A stretch of DNA of 64,000 bases from Rhexocercosporidium sp. MPI-PUGE-AT-0058 (GCA_020746875.1 JAGTJL010000010.1:2356001-2420000), one strand, 5' to 3'. Numbered from the stretch's first letter, positions 22,587 through 33,284 are shown. Notes: a model not told the origin generated them from the letters alone. Translations and numbers: made by a program.

Positions 22587-23369
22587 TTAACACTGCCGAA
22601 AATATACACTTTGGACCCCAGCAATATCATCTGGGCTATGTTTCTCACCACTCATCATCATCTCCTCGCAATGCTTTGAGTGGCGAAGACCGCGGATCAC
22701 AGTATCAACGGGATTTCCACCCAAGTACGCCATATGCATTCGACGCCACACATATAAACAATGCCATTGGTGTAGGTGCATTGTAGACCACAGCTCTCCC
22801 TTCCATTCACCAGAGAGCAATAATGACAAATCTTTCTGCGGAATGGTAGCGGCTTGGTCGAGGTAATATGGCCATTTGGCATGCTCAAGAACCTTTTGCA
22901 GCCATTCCTCTGTAACAGAAAGGTCGACGCATTCTGGTGGAGTCCAAGCCGTAGTGAGTATGTCGAAGACACAGCCGGCAGCACGCGCTTCCGCAACGTT
23001 GCTGCCACAGCCTTTGTTAAGCAATGGCTCAGGATCATTATCGTTAGAGAACAAACCGATCTCGTAGTAATATTGCGCCTTGTGAGGTCCGGTGGCGGCT
23101 ATCCGTACCAAGCCAGTTGTAGAAACATGGATAGGCTTTATGAAGAGGATGATAGAGCTGAATACGACGGCGAGAAGGAAGCCCAGTAGAAAGTACGGCA
23201 GTCTAGCTGCCCCATGTGCTTCACTTTTCGGAATCTCATCGACAAGAGGCTCTGAAGCCGACTCGATATTTGCTAATTTGGTGTAGCTCTGACTTGCATC
23301 ACGCTGCCAAATCATTAGCATATATTGAAAAACACCAGGAGTCGAGTTTACGCACGATAGTATAAGCAA
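22587..23369 (-). CDS. UstY-like membrane protein, CG/GC subtype, copy 5
   Basis: Single exon of up to 260 residues. The start is uncertain: Met at 23,369, or more plausibly Met17 or Met19 (23,321 or 23,315), which would begin a head resembling the paralogues (DASQSYTKLANIE). Transmembrane segment 57-77, then CGSNVAEARAAGCVFD, WTPPEC, a WPYYLDQ block, HQWHC followed by LYVWRRMHMAYL, and HSKHC 25 residues later. It sits head-to-head with the transporter gene over about 360 bp, sharing a promoter with CTCGGT at 23,511-23,516. Family and lumenal HxxHC pair are clear; the reaction is unknown. Confidence 0.83.
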   Translation of the reverse strand: MLILSCVNSTPGVFQYMLMIWQRDASQSYTKLANIESASEPLVDEIPKSEAHGAARLPYFLLGFLLAVVFSSIILFIKPIHVSTTGLVRIAATGPHKAQYYYEIGLFSNDNDPEPLLNKGCGSNVAEARAAGCVFDILTTAWTPPECVDLSVTEEWLQKVLEHAKWPYYLDQAATIPQKDLSLLLSGEWKGELWSTMHLHQWHCLYVWRRMHMAYLGGNPVDTVIRGLRHSKHCEEMMMSGEKHSPDDIAGVQSVYFRQC

Positions 23370-23726
23370 ACATAGTCCTCCAAACGGTCTTGCCTTTTTG
23401 AAAAGCCATAGACATCGCGTTGCTATCGTGTTGTTGAGATGAAATTATCAAAGGTTTCGGTAGTACTGTGCTCGCTATTGATGTGACTTGGTTACCGAAT
23501 GCGTTAGCTTCTCGGTTAGTTCGTCGGAAAGGGATCCGAAGAGGAGCGACCTGTATTCTTTCCGTTCTGAAAGACTTCCAGTAGACTCTGACAACAGAAT
23601 CGGGCAGGACATTGTCACAATCTATTCTCACATTGGCTATCAATTATTTCTGGAGCTTCTACAATGTACCCTATCCTGAAAGCTGTGGCCCCGGTGCCCC
23701 TTAAGCGGTCCATTACCTTATGGAAA
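23370..23726. promoter_or_regulatory. Bidirectional promoter, UstY-like gene and transporter
   Basis: Intergenic between divergent genes. Holds CTCGGT at 23,511-23,516. No TATA box is obvious. A first exon of the transporter could lie here, since its N-terminus is short. Confidence 0.45.
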
Positions 23727-25304
23727 ATGCTTGCTTTGACAATGCCTTTCTTTGGGTAAATCTAGCCTTGCAGAACCCCTCTTCGATTTATAGCTAATTG
23801 AAATAGACTACAATGGTTTTGGACCATTTTTACCATATACACTGCTGTAAATATGGCTTCAATGTTTTCAAAGGGCCGGACTAACAAAATGTTTAGCCAT
23901 ACCTTACCAGCAGTCTCCATTTCTCGCCAATTCAGGTCACAACAGCATTGTCTTCGGGGCCAGTCACTGGACTTATCATGTTTCCAGTCTTTGGAATCTT
24001 GAGTGACCGGACCAGCCGTCGGCTCCCTCTCATCCTTGGAGGTGGTTTTAGCACTGCAGGTGGTTTAATTGCTTTGACAGGACTTCAAATCTTGATGGGA
24101 CTTTTGACCGTGGATCACGATACAATACGTTTCGGCCTAATCGTTCAGTGTTTCGCTATATTTTTATTATATTTCTCCTGTGTTGGGGCCCAGGCATTGC
24201 AGTTGGGGCTCCGCTGTCAGGCCATCGATTTGTGTCCACCACAGCAGCAGGCCGACATTAACCTTTGGGTGACTCGCTGGCAATCTGGCGCCTCATTATG
24301 TGCCCTACTTGTGGGATACTCTTCGCCAGGATTCTCAGTTGTTTCTGGTGGTTGCAGCGTTGCATTAATCTCTACTGTACTGTTCTTCTGGCTAACGCAG
24401 AGGGGTTCTGGTCGAGAAGGAGGGAAACCCGTCGGCACAAAGTCTTTAAGATTATTGTCTACTCCAAAAACCATTTTCGGGGCCTGGAGAAGCCTCCCGC
24501 AACTGACTAAGCAAGTATGTGTGACGCAGCTGTTTAGCCAGTTCTCCTGGTTTCCTGTCATGCATTACTTGAGTTTATACTTGGCTGAAAGTTGTTCGTA
24601 CTCTAAGTGCTTAACGTTATCAAAGCTCAACTAACACTTACACAGATACTTTCACGTTTTCCACGTCATCAAAGTCATCAATCGAGGGAGCCCAAGCTAG
24701 TATTCGCGTGATTTTGATTTCACAAAGCGCGGTGTTGACCGTGCAAACCATCGCTGGACATATATGGCAGTCTGGTGGAAGAAGGACGGGCCCTGATAAT
24801 TTGGGGCATGGACATCTGATATCAGATGATTCGATGATTGCTCTACGCAAATGCTGGGGAATCTCACTTATCTGTCTGGCCTTGTGTATACCAAGCACAG
24901 CTGTATTCCGCAATAACGTCCACATAGCCTCGTTGTGGACCTGTACCATCCAGATCTTGGGGTTCTTCTGCAACTGGATACCAAATTCTATCATAGCATA
25001 CGAAGCTGCTTCTATATCCGATAGCAACGATGAGTCCATGTCTGGAGGTGGAGAAGAAAGGCCGGAAGCGATTATGACTGCTACAACACTATCCATACAC
25101 AATACAGCGATCACTGTGGCGCAGATATTATCTACCATTGTTTCAGGGGTTATTTCTTGGAGTTTTCAGACCTTAGCTTGGAAACATTTCACTTGGTTGC
25201 TCTTTCAGCCCGGATGCATTACAGCGCTTACTGCAGCTTGGTTTGCTATCAATGGACATTCCACAGTGTCTCAAGGGAATGGTTATGGAGGAAGTAGGGC
25301 ATAA
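23727..25304 (+). CDS. GPH/SLC45-like membrane transporter
   Basis: Exons 23,727-23,755, 23,807-23,846, 23,936-24,590 and 24,646-25,304 are consistent in phase and give about 460 residues. Landmarks of the glycoside-pentoside-hexuronide/SLC45 branch of the major facilitator superfamily are present: GPVTGLIMFPVFGILSDRTS (TM2 to loop), a central AWRSLPQL then FSWFPVMHY, and a late C-terminal hydrophobic set. The N-terminal TM1 region is shorter than usual, so a further 5' exon is possible. The third donor (GTTGTT) is weak. Members move sugars or unknown metabolites, often with protons. Being inside the UstY array it could move a pathway product or precursor, but this branch is not the usual drug-efflux type. 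It shares a promoter with the gene at 22,587. Confidence 0.82.
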
Positions 25305-26313
25305 TCAAGTGCGATTTTTATCAAATTTTGGCAACACTTTTCGTAATTTTCTGTGGTGAGCAGACGACTATGCCTTATCAAGTTCTAGGTTCTTTGTCAA
25401 GGGCTCGAATCAGGTGACTTTCATACTTTTATGAAGCTATTCACAACTCTGTATCAGCCGCACGAGCTAACTCGTAAACGAACATAAACGACAGATTTCC
25501 TTAAGAATATCTTCTCTCCTTGTAATCAATCAATTTAACCAAGTCGCAATTGTCCACGTACTTGCACTCGTTCCGTGACATTCCTTGGAAGTATTCAAGT
25601 GACTTGGGTGAAATGCAGATTAGTGAGGGACAATGGATGCAGCTACATAAGCAGTTAACAAGTCGCTCAGGTATTCGTATTGTAGGCAGGCCGATGTGTT
25701 ATCTCGCTGCGCTGTGGGCCACTGGCGTCGTCCTGTTTTATCAGAATTGATCAGGATAACGCGTGCCGTCTTTCCCAGGTGCTATTCCACTGTGGCTTAT
25801 TTTCACTAGCCTTGGATGTATGGGCAACCGGGTAGGCCCCCCTGGGTAGCGGGTGGCTAACCGAATAATGGAAAATGGTAGAGGGAATTATTAGAGAACT
25901 CTGGGCAGATGGGCGGGGTAATCCTTGAAAGCTTTCGTGTTCGGAAACCTTGCTTGCCGAACGTACATTGCATGCCTCCCAGCCGACCAAGAAGGCTAGG
26001 AAACAAGTTACCACAGGTATAGTTGGCAGTAGTGCTGATGGCTACACCCACGGCTCCTAGTTATATCCCATACATGATGGTCATAATTGTTTGAACCCAG
26101 AGTTGAGTTCGTTGAATTCTTCCACATTAGTCCATAGAACTTGTGTCCCAGGGAGATCAAATTGTAATATCCTCAGTTGCTGAAACGGTTGAATCCATAG
26201 ATTGAGATTGAGACTCCTGCCATTGCTCCATTGACACAACAAGGAGTGTCTAAGTTATGTATGTACCTCTCTGCCTAATTCTTCACATGCATCGGCTGAA
26301 ATCACACTGCCAG
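25305..26313. other. Intergenic region in cluster
   Basis: No supported gene. A frame at 25,550-25,750 lacks family motifs and an ATG start. Probably 3' regions of the convergent genes on either side. Confidence 0.45.
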
Positions 26314-26988
26314 TTATAAGCTCCCTTTTTCGTGGTGTATCCGCAACAGTTGCGTCCAATCTTTGCATATGTGTTCGACGCCAGCACCGTCTGTTTCTGA
26401 ATAGCTTTCATCAAGTGGTTCCAGCGTCATGTCAGAATGACACATAATATCCTTCAAGGAGTTAGACTTAACGACAGTATTCCTACCCTTGTTACTAACC
26501 TGGCGAATAAGATCAAAGCAGTGTCCCAAGTGCAGTCTTTTATCGATTTGGTTTTTGTCATAGAAGTTGTTATGATAAGTTCTGTTGAGAAGCAATAACG
26601 TAAACTCCTCCCGGATGGCTACAAGGCAATGTATCTTGTGCAGCATATCGATTCCCATGAGGACTCGCCGTCCGTCCTCACCTGTCCATTCAGTTCGCCA
26701 CCAATCTTTATCAGTCTGACCAGACCATCTTTCCTGTGTGTCTTCGTCAAAATTTTGAAGATCTGGGTGATGACTGAATCGGTGCTTAATGTGCCGAAGC
26801 GAAATCGGAGTTGTGGAGATGTCGCGGGACCAGCGAAAATAAAAGATGAAAGTGAGTAGCAGCGTCAAGAATGGAAGAGTTTTCGTGAGATTATTCTTCA
26901 TTATACGGGTAGTTGAGTGGAAACAGTGCCAGAGAGCTCTTATCAACCACCCAGTGACTTGATCCTTATATGCCTCAGTGCTCGGCAA
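26314..26988 (-). CDS. UstYa-family (DUF3328) oxidase, copy 2
   Basis: The open frame has 224 codons. The likely start is Met30 (26,901), which precedes the transmembrane segment (38-51) by a normal distance. HKIHC and HLGHC are 31 residues apart, followed by CFDLIRQ and, after a gap, IMCHSDMTLEPL and a C-terminal HICKDWTQL block. The 16 codons between LIRQ and DIMCHSD (26,499-26,452) look like a retained 48-bp intron: GTTAGT donor, TCTAAC branch site and AAG acceptor. Removing it restores the canonical LIRQ-DIMCHSD spacing, giving about 208 residues from Met1. It diverges from the gene at 27,521 over 532 bp with several CTCGGW/WCCGAG sites. Likely cyclising or tailoring oxidase. Confidence 0.88.
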   Translation of the reverse strand: MPSTEAYKDQVTGWLIRALWHCFHSTTRIMKNNLTKTLPFLTLLLTFIFYFRWSRDISTTPISLRHIKHRFSHHPDLQNFDEDTQERWSGQTDKDWWRTEWTGEDGRRVLMGIDMLHKIHCLVAIREEFTLLLLNRTYHNNFYDKNQIDKRLHLGHCFDLIRQVSNKGRNTVVKSNSLKDIMCHSDMTLEPLDESYSETDGAGVEHICKDWTQLLRIHHEKGSL

Positions 26989-27520
26989 GGCTTCTAGAAA
27001 GCTTGGTAAGGGTTAAGTTCTAACGAGTGAATTCACCCAGACGGATACACGGCAAAGAGTGCTCGGTTACTAGCAATCTTTCGGATCAGGCACTCGGAAA
27101 GTAAGTCGAGGAATCGAAAACCACCTGCTCGACATACGTAAGACCATTCAACAGCAAGTAAGTCTAGCTAGTCATAGTTCCTCGGGATTTCCCAAGCCGT
27201 CTGATGGTCCCTATCCATTTTGACGGTCTACATTGCTACTTGTACCAAAAAAATCTTTGTAGACAGATTACAAGCTACAGTGAATAAACTAGGTATTCTT
27301 CTAGGCTGTTCGAAAATCGATCATACCATGGAATAGTTGATCCGAGGTAGTATAATTTGTCTTAATTTGCACGGGGTTTCGTTTCGGTTAAGATAATTCC
27401 GAGCTAAGCTTCACAGCCGACACGAAAAGCCACTTAAAACTTGACTTCCATAAAGTCCCACCACTGATAAAATCCCGTCAGCCTCCTTCTTAATATTCCC
27501 CCTAGCCTTTTGGGAAACAA
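26989..27520. promoter_or_regulatory. Bidirectional promoter between two UstYa genes
   Basis: Divergent intergenic region with hexamers CTCGGT 27,062-27,067, CTCGGA 27,093-27,098, TCCGAG 27,341-27,346 and 27,398-27,403. This is one of the densest sets of the CTCGGW/WCCGAG motif in the window. Confidence 0.5.
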
Positions 27521-28271
27521 ATGATGCCGGAAGTTCCACTTTTGACTTGGTCGGTCAACATAACCTCTATTTTCATGTCTGCTACTTTATTATGGCTCAT
27601 CATTCTCGGCCCGTTTCCGCCGTCTGTTGACTATACCTTTCTCCCTGACCAGCAGACTAAGGCGGTATTCCATCTTGACAACCAGTCTTACATAGCATTT
27701 GATAAAAGGGCAGATGATCTATGGAAATCAATTTTGCCATCTAATGATGGCAGAGTGCTGGCGACAAACATCAGCAGTGGATTTCATTACTGGGCGACAG
27801 TGGCTATGTTTCACCAATTATCTTGCCTCCGGAACATCAGATATGCGTTCCTAGCCATGTCCCACTCTGCAGATGCTGCCGTCGTCATTCAGCAAGAAAT
27901 GGGAAAAGGTTCGGCTTATGAGAAATTGGGGGTTTGTTTTGATTACATTAGACAGGTAAGAAGCAAGCTGCGTTGCTTGCTAACGGCAGGTTACATCGTG
28001 CCAAATTTAGCTAGCTAACTCTGTGAATGATGATTAGGGATTACTGTGTGCCGCTGATACCACATTGCATCCTGTTGCGCGCTTAGATGATGGCTTCCAG
28101 GTTTTAGATGGAAATGCGCTTTGGCATACCTGCAACGATCACGAAATGTTGTACAAATGGGCCGAGATGTCTGGCAAGCCACGTAAAGTAAGTCCACAAT
28201 GTCTCTTGTGCCATAATCTACAGAAGCTTATCCGTCAGGATCCTTTGATCCACGAGAGTCCATCTCAATAG
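27521..28271 (+). CDS. Degenerate UstYa-family protein lacking motif histidines
   Basis: Exons 27,521-27,955 and 28,038-28,271, phase-0 intron, about 222 residues. The fold context is clearly UstYa: transmembrane segment 11-30, a Trp-rich segment (DDLWKSILP), then MFHQLSCLRNIRYAFL and CFDYIRQGLLCAADTTLHP, with a terminal HTCNDHEMLYKW. The motifs are broken, however. The first HxxHC reads HQLSC (second His lost) and the second reads KLGVC (both His lost). The reading frame, intron and flanks are intact with no stops, so this looks like a maintained pseudoenzyme rather than a decaying gene. A GTAAGT near 28,187 could start a further intron, so the last 25 residues are uncertain. It might act as a partner subunit for an active UstYa. 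Confidence 0.82.
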
Positions 28272-28768
28272 ACGTACTATACTTAAATGCTTGCCTGGAG
28301 CTGGAGTGGATAACGTGTCAACAAGTCATGTTTGTTCATGATTGACGGCTACATACAAAGACATTGCCCACTGTTCTGGTGTAGGGACTCCACTTTGTCT
28401 ATAATGAGAGTTCTTTCACAATTATTACATGATCAAGTTAATGTTCTTCACAAGTGTGCAAATAAAAGACGTCCTCCTGCTATGTTGGATCCTACACGTT
28501 GATAGCAATTCTGCCGACTCAAGTTCAAACCTTCGAACCTGATATTCTTTTTTTCCTAACACCGCACTTATATTATCTCTAACCCTCACATTCTTTTATT
28601 GTGTTGATCACGTCGGAAGGCCCCTTTTTCACGGTTCTGAGCTTGCCCGGATAGGTTAAAACCACACTCCTTCGGTTTCCTACAAATGATGGGTAATGTC
28701 TTTCTCATCAAAAGTAAATATCAAATTGATGGCTATTTAGCTATCTGTCTCTGAATACATTGACCTTA
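28272..28768. other. Intergenic region between convergent UstYa genes
   Basis: No gene seen. It holds the 3' regions of the two convergent genes. Confidence 0.45.
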
Positions 28769-29843
28769 TCAAAATCCCGAATCGTCCACCATCTCCTCGC
28801 TGTAAACTGGTAAGGCTGAAATATTGAGATGCCCAGAGCTTACAGGTCCTAGTTGAGGGTGAATTAAAGATCCAGCCCCGACGAAAGGCTGCTGGGTATG
28901 TGCCCATTCACGAATCTTTGAGAAATCGCGACATTGATGTTTGGTTGTCCATACGGACCAGGGTTCCAGCCAACCATCCGCCCAACGCTGCGGTATCAAA
29001 CTCATGTCGGAATGGCACTGCAGAGAAAGCCGAATAGAATCGATACAATGAGCTGCGAAGAGTATCAATCAAGGTTCGTGTCGGAATCGCTGAGAAACGA
29101 AAAGATAGGGTGTTTGCTTACGGATGTGAATGTCTGCTGGGATCTCATCTGGAGCAGACTCGGGGTAGATCCCATGATAAAGAATGGTCTTTTTTCGCAA
29201 ATAGTTCAAGCAATGTAGTTGATGAAAGACGTCCATTCCAAGAAGATAGCCCGATCCGTCAGCAAATCCCACACGGTCAGGAGCCATCTGGCCTATCTGC
29301 TCGAGCTTTTCTTTTGGTAGCTTCAACCAGCCCTCTGCGTATATAAGAAAAGACCCACATTTACCGGAGGGAATAGATCTAAGAACTCTCTCGGGCGACT
29401 TACGATTTGACCCAATACTGAGATTTTGCCAGGCTGCATCCGAAATCGTACGATCGAAGCTCGTGTATGGTGACCTTGAACCAAGTCGTAATGACCATTG
29501 GACCTCTTTGATATCTAAAGGTGCACCGTTCGGTTCTGAAAAATTGTCAGTCTGAATTTCATTGTCTCTGAGCTGAGTTGTCACGAAGCAGAAGCTACCT
29601 GATTGGCAACTTACCGTAAAGAGTTGGCTTCTCAAAGCAAATTGGCCTTTCACCACGAACATTTAGGATAGCCCAGATGATATTTAATGAAAGAAGTATA
29701 CAAAGGATTCCATGTGGGACAAGATGGGGGACTTTATTTAATGAATGTAGGTAAGAAAGCCTCTTCCGTGGAGCGTCGTCGGCCGTATAGTTGTTGATGA
29801 ACGGTTCTGTCTCGCAACTCAATAACTTAGCTTCGTCATCCAT
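28769..29843 (-). CDS. UstYa-family (DUF3328) oxidase, copy 4
   Basis: Four exons, 29,843-29,615, 29,535-29,404, 29,334-29,122 and 29,052-28,769, give 285 residues with all phases consistent. Transmembrane segment 42-60. The lumenal part has SDAAWQNL, GWLKLP and GYLLGMDVFHQLHC, then LNYLRKK, then a second motif HIPHC that is assembled across the last intron. The canonical CIDSIRLSLQCHSDMSLIPQ and a CRDFSKIREW tail follow. The splice that restores HIPHC is strong internal support for the model. A complete, probably active member. It is divergent from the gene at 30,186 over 342 bp, sharing a promoter. Confidence 0.92.
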
Positions 29844-30185
29844 TGTTTCTGCACAGCCTACGAGTAGCTAAATTCATAGATACGGAAGCGAATATAGTAT
29901 GATTATACTATATATCGGAATCTGCTCTCTAACCGACAGCTTCGATCCGAGTTTCTCGCCTCAGCTCGGACCGACTCCCGGGCATCCACCACCCACCTAA
30001 TATCGGATAGAGTTCGGAGCTGGTTGTTGTCAGCTGAACCATTGCGAATCAGGTTACTCTTCGAGAAGCAGCTAAGGTGACTGGCAGCACGAGGTAATAC
30101 AGCTGCCTCTTTTCCTATTCTCATGGCACTTTATTTACAACCAAGCTTCCCTTTTTCTTCCTTTTGCGCTTCAACCTAACGCACA
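29844..30185. promoter_or_regulatory. Bidirectional promoter between two UstYa genes
   Basis: 342-bp divergent region with TCCGAG at 29,946-29,951 and CTCGGA at 29,965-29,970, plus TATCGGA at about 29,915 and TTCGGAG at about 30,013. A CT-rich leader precedes the plus-strand start. Confidence 0.55.
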
Positions 30186-31350
30186 ATGTCTCCTAGTTAT
30201 ACAAAATTGGAACAATCGAGGTCGGGAAGCGATATTGAGAGCACAGCTGGGCATGAAGAATCGAAGTCTGGCTTGATTCCGGCGATACAGTTAGAGCGCT
30301 TACTATGGCTTTGTATGGTCTTCGGGCTTTTGGTTTGGATCATGTTATTACACTTCAACCATGGTTTCGGCCAGACGAGGTTATTCTCTTACGAGACAGG
30401 ATTCGCTACTGATATAGGTGATACCCCTTGTCTGTGGTGTTCTTACTTTGCTTTTTCGTCCTCATCGTCTTGTAAATTGAGAACTGACAAAATCTGCGAC
30501 TAAAGTTGTGGCGACGCCACATGTCGCGCTAGAAGAAGTCGTGTTCACAGGTGGTGTAGAAGTAGCAGCGGATGGCACCATGTTCCTCAATCACTCGGGG
30601 GAAGCCAGAAGATACGTTGGAGAACCTTCACGTGAAATCGACGAGAATTGGGACAACCTCGAGAATGGTGAGACTCGGCATGATACAGTTCCCCTCTCGG
30701 TGCGTTTGTAGCTCTTTACTGACAGCAATACGTTCTAGCGATTGATCTTATCCTCGACCGAAGCGAGGCTCGCACGAAGAACGAAAAGGACATCGACACT
30801 ATGCGAGAGCCTGGAGAGGAGGGAATGTACAGAGTGAGGTGATATTTCCAAGTTCTCAGTTGCTTATACGGTGAAGAAATCAGTTCAGGAACTGACTGAC
30901 TTTTCTATATCTCACAGCCTTGATGTTTTTCACTCTCTTCATTGCGTCAACCAGTTAAGAAAGGTTGTCTACGTGGACCACTACTTCCCCAAAATCAAGG
31001 ACAGCGAGTTTTTCTTCATACATATGAGTAAGTGACGTAGAGTCTTTGAACAAGCTTCCGACGGTCTTGGTCAACGAGAAATCACTTCTCACCTACAGTG
31101 AATTGAGAATGGGGCTGGGCTGACATTTCGCTCCTCCTGTGCTGTAGGTCATTGTGTAGAGCATCTTCGACAAGCTATCCAGTGCCATTCCGACTTCACT
31201 CCACTTGTGTACACTTGGGACGAGAAAGAAGATAAAGGCGGCCCTGTATGGACCTCGAAGCACACATGTCGAAATTTTACGAAGATATGGGAATGGGATA
31301 AGACTAGGGCTGCTCCTGCTCTAAGTAACAAACCCGGCGCGTCTACGTAG
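30186..31350 (+). CDS. UstYa-family (DUF3328) oxidase, copy 5
   Basis: Five exons, 30,186-30,417, 30,506-30,667, 30,739-30,838, 30,918-31,027 and 31,148-31,350, give 268 residues in frame. Transmembrane segment at 38-56, then YETGFATDI, a VFTGG-led segment, DENWDNL, and YRVSLDVFHSLHC followed by VNQLRK. The second motif HMSHC is again assembled across an intron and leads into VEHLRQAIQCHSDFTPLVYTW and TCRNFTKIWEW. It is close in layout to the gene at 33,285 (same ETGFA segment after the membrane span, same FHSLHC, same exon plan), which suggests a local duplication. All four motif His residues are present. Confidence 0.92.
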
Positions 31351-32200
31351 GAATACAAGTAAGAGAAATAGAATCGTACCTTTTGAAATGTACTTTGATG
31401 TCTATGTCTAAACTATTTTGAATACCAAATTCGTGCAGCCTAAAATTCCTCATATAATTACGGGCCATAGATCTTTTATCACTAGGCCAATGCTAAGTAC
31501 TGTACAAAGCCAACATCAGACCCATTACATTGTTTTCACTATATGGCTGTTATATCATAATACGATGAGTTTGAACATTTTTCTGCTGGCAAAGTCGCTT
31601 GCGAACAGTTTGTTCTAATCCCCTCATTTCCTTCCGCAGCCTGATTGCAAAAAAAGTATAATATCGACTTATTCCTCACGTAGTCCGTGCTATGACCATC
31701 AAATATAATCACGATGTAAAAACATATCCGGAATAAAAATTCTACAAGTAACGGCGGAAACGAGGCTATGGTTCTATCTCGGACATAGCAACAGTGGACG
31801 GAGAGAAATCTATATCGCGTTTGGGACGGGCGCCGGAAACGTCAATCACAGAGCGAGCAGGATGCTCATGGGGAGACAACAGATTCAAACCGCCATATCA
31901 GGTCTAGGAGCTCCTAGCAGTCCTAGCCTCACATTTATGAATAGAATTTGCATCGTCCCCGTCCAAAGCCAGTCAACGACATCGAGTTCTTTTTCGTTGA
32001 CATCCTAAGTTAACGTCTACGTCTGCTGGTTTATCAGATTTCATTTTCGTTTCAGGAATAGATTTGGTCCGCGGTTAAGTCTCGGATCTGCGAAGTCAAG
32101 ATCGATGCCTGGTCCGGATCCATTAGCTCGGTAAACATCTCGCTAGCTCCAGAGAATATGAATCCGGGCTGACTCTCGGATCAGTCAAATCGGTTATCGT
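31351..32200. other. Intergenic region, probable distal promoter of next gene
   Basis: No gene seen. Motif cluster near its right end: CTCGGA 32,081-32,086, CTCGGT 32,127-32,132, CTCGGA 32,175-32,180. These now lie about 1.1 kb from the next start because of the element at 32,201-33,158. Confidence 0.5.
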
Positions 32201-33158
32201 CTAAGCCCCCCATTCCGCCCACCCTTTTACACTAAAAACAGCGATTTTGAGGTATTAATATCTTTATAACTAATTAATGAAAATTTATAATTTTTTATAT
32301 TCGTACTTATTAGCTCTTTTTGGCTGACCTTACAAATACAAGTTTAATTTAGATTGTAACCTTTTACGTAATATTAGATTTAACTTTTTATATACAAAAA
32401 ACACTAAAAATCACTTACTAATAACTTGCTTAATAATTAGTATAATTTTATAAGATCTGAAATATATAAAGACTATATTGTAAAGGTCTACTTTAGTAAT
32501 GAAATTCTGCCTTAGGCAGCATTAGGGAAAACCAGGCGTATAACCTTTAAAGGTCAGTATAAAAGGGCTTCTCAGCATGTAATTTTAGAAGAATCGAACA
32601 ACTTTTCCACCTTGAATCTTGACCTTATGTTATTAGGGCTTAGCCTCTAGAGCTTCACCCTCTGAATTCTTCTCTTATTTTTGCGAAGTCTTTACAATAT
32701 ATAAATCTTAAATTTATAATAATTTTAAAGTAATTGTATTAGCGGTTGAGTTTGAATTAAGTAATTAATTTCGCCTATACAAATTATTTGTATATTGCTT
32801 TATATTTTATTTAATTGTAAAATTATAATTAGTAGAATTGACTTGAACATAAGAGTCTTGGAATTACATATAAAGTGTACTTAACTATAAGTTTTAAGCC
32901 TTTATATTAATAATTGTGGAAGCTATTAGAAAAATAAGAAAAATCTTTTTTACACCAAATTTAAATAAAAGAAGTGTTAAATACTTAGTTCGTAATATTA
33001 CGTAATATAAAATAAACATCTTTACAAAATAATAAAAGACATTATACAAAATATCATAGTTCTTTAGTTTTAGCTTATTCTATTCCTAAATAATACAAAT
33101 ATTAATTGTTAAAAGTGGTAACTTTTAGTGTAAAAGGGTGGGCGGAATGGTTAGACAT
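32201..33158. mobile_element. Non-autonomous TIR element in a UstYa promoter
   Basis: The ends are inverted repeats: GTCTAAGCCCCCCATTCCGC on the left; on the right, CCATTCCGCCCACCCTTTTA reads in reverse complement, ending TTAGAC. The interior is AT-rich and non-coding. A block near 32,580-32,630 (AATTTTAGAAGAATCGAACA...CTTGAATCTTGACC) recurs inverted near 36,715-36,765. The inverted ends match the small element at 15,393-15,660. It separates the motif cluster at 32,081-32,180 from the start at 33,285. Confidence 0.7.
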
Positions 33159-33284
33159 TAAATCGCCTAGCTTCCAATCTGTGCTAAATCCTGAATTTGT
33201 TGACTCGGCAAAAATGAGTCAATTCTCAGAATCCTATCCGAACCCGGTCTAGGATCCGTGGACTCGATGAATAACTAGATTGAA

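Noticed and set aside
25550..25750. Possible small gene between the transporter and the UstYa gene at 26,314
   Set aside because: No ATG start, no membrane segment and no HxxHC motif; composition looks intergenic.
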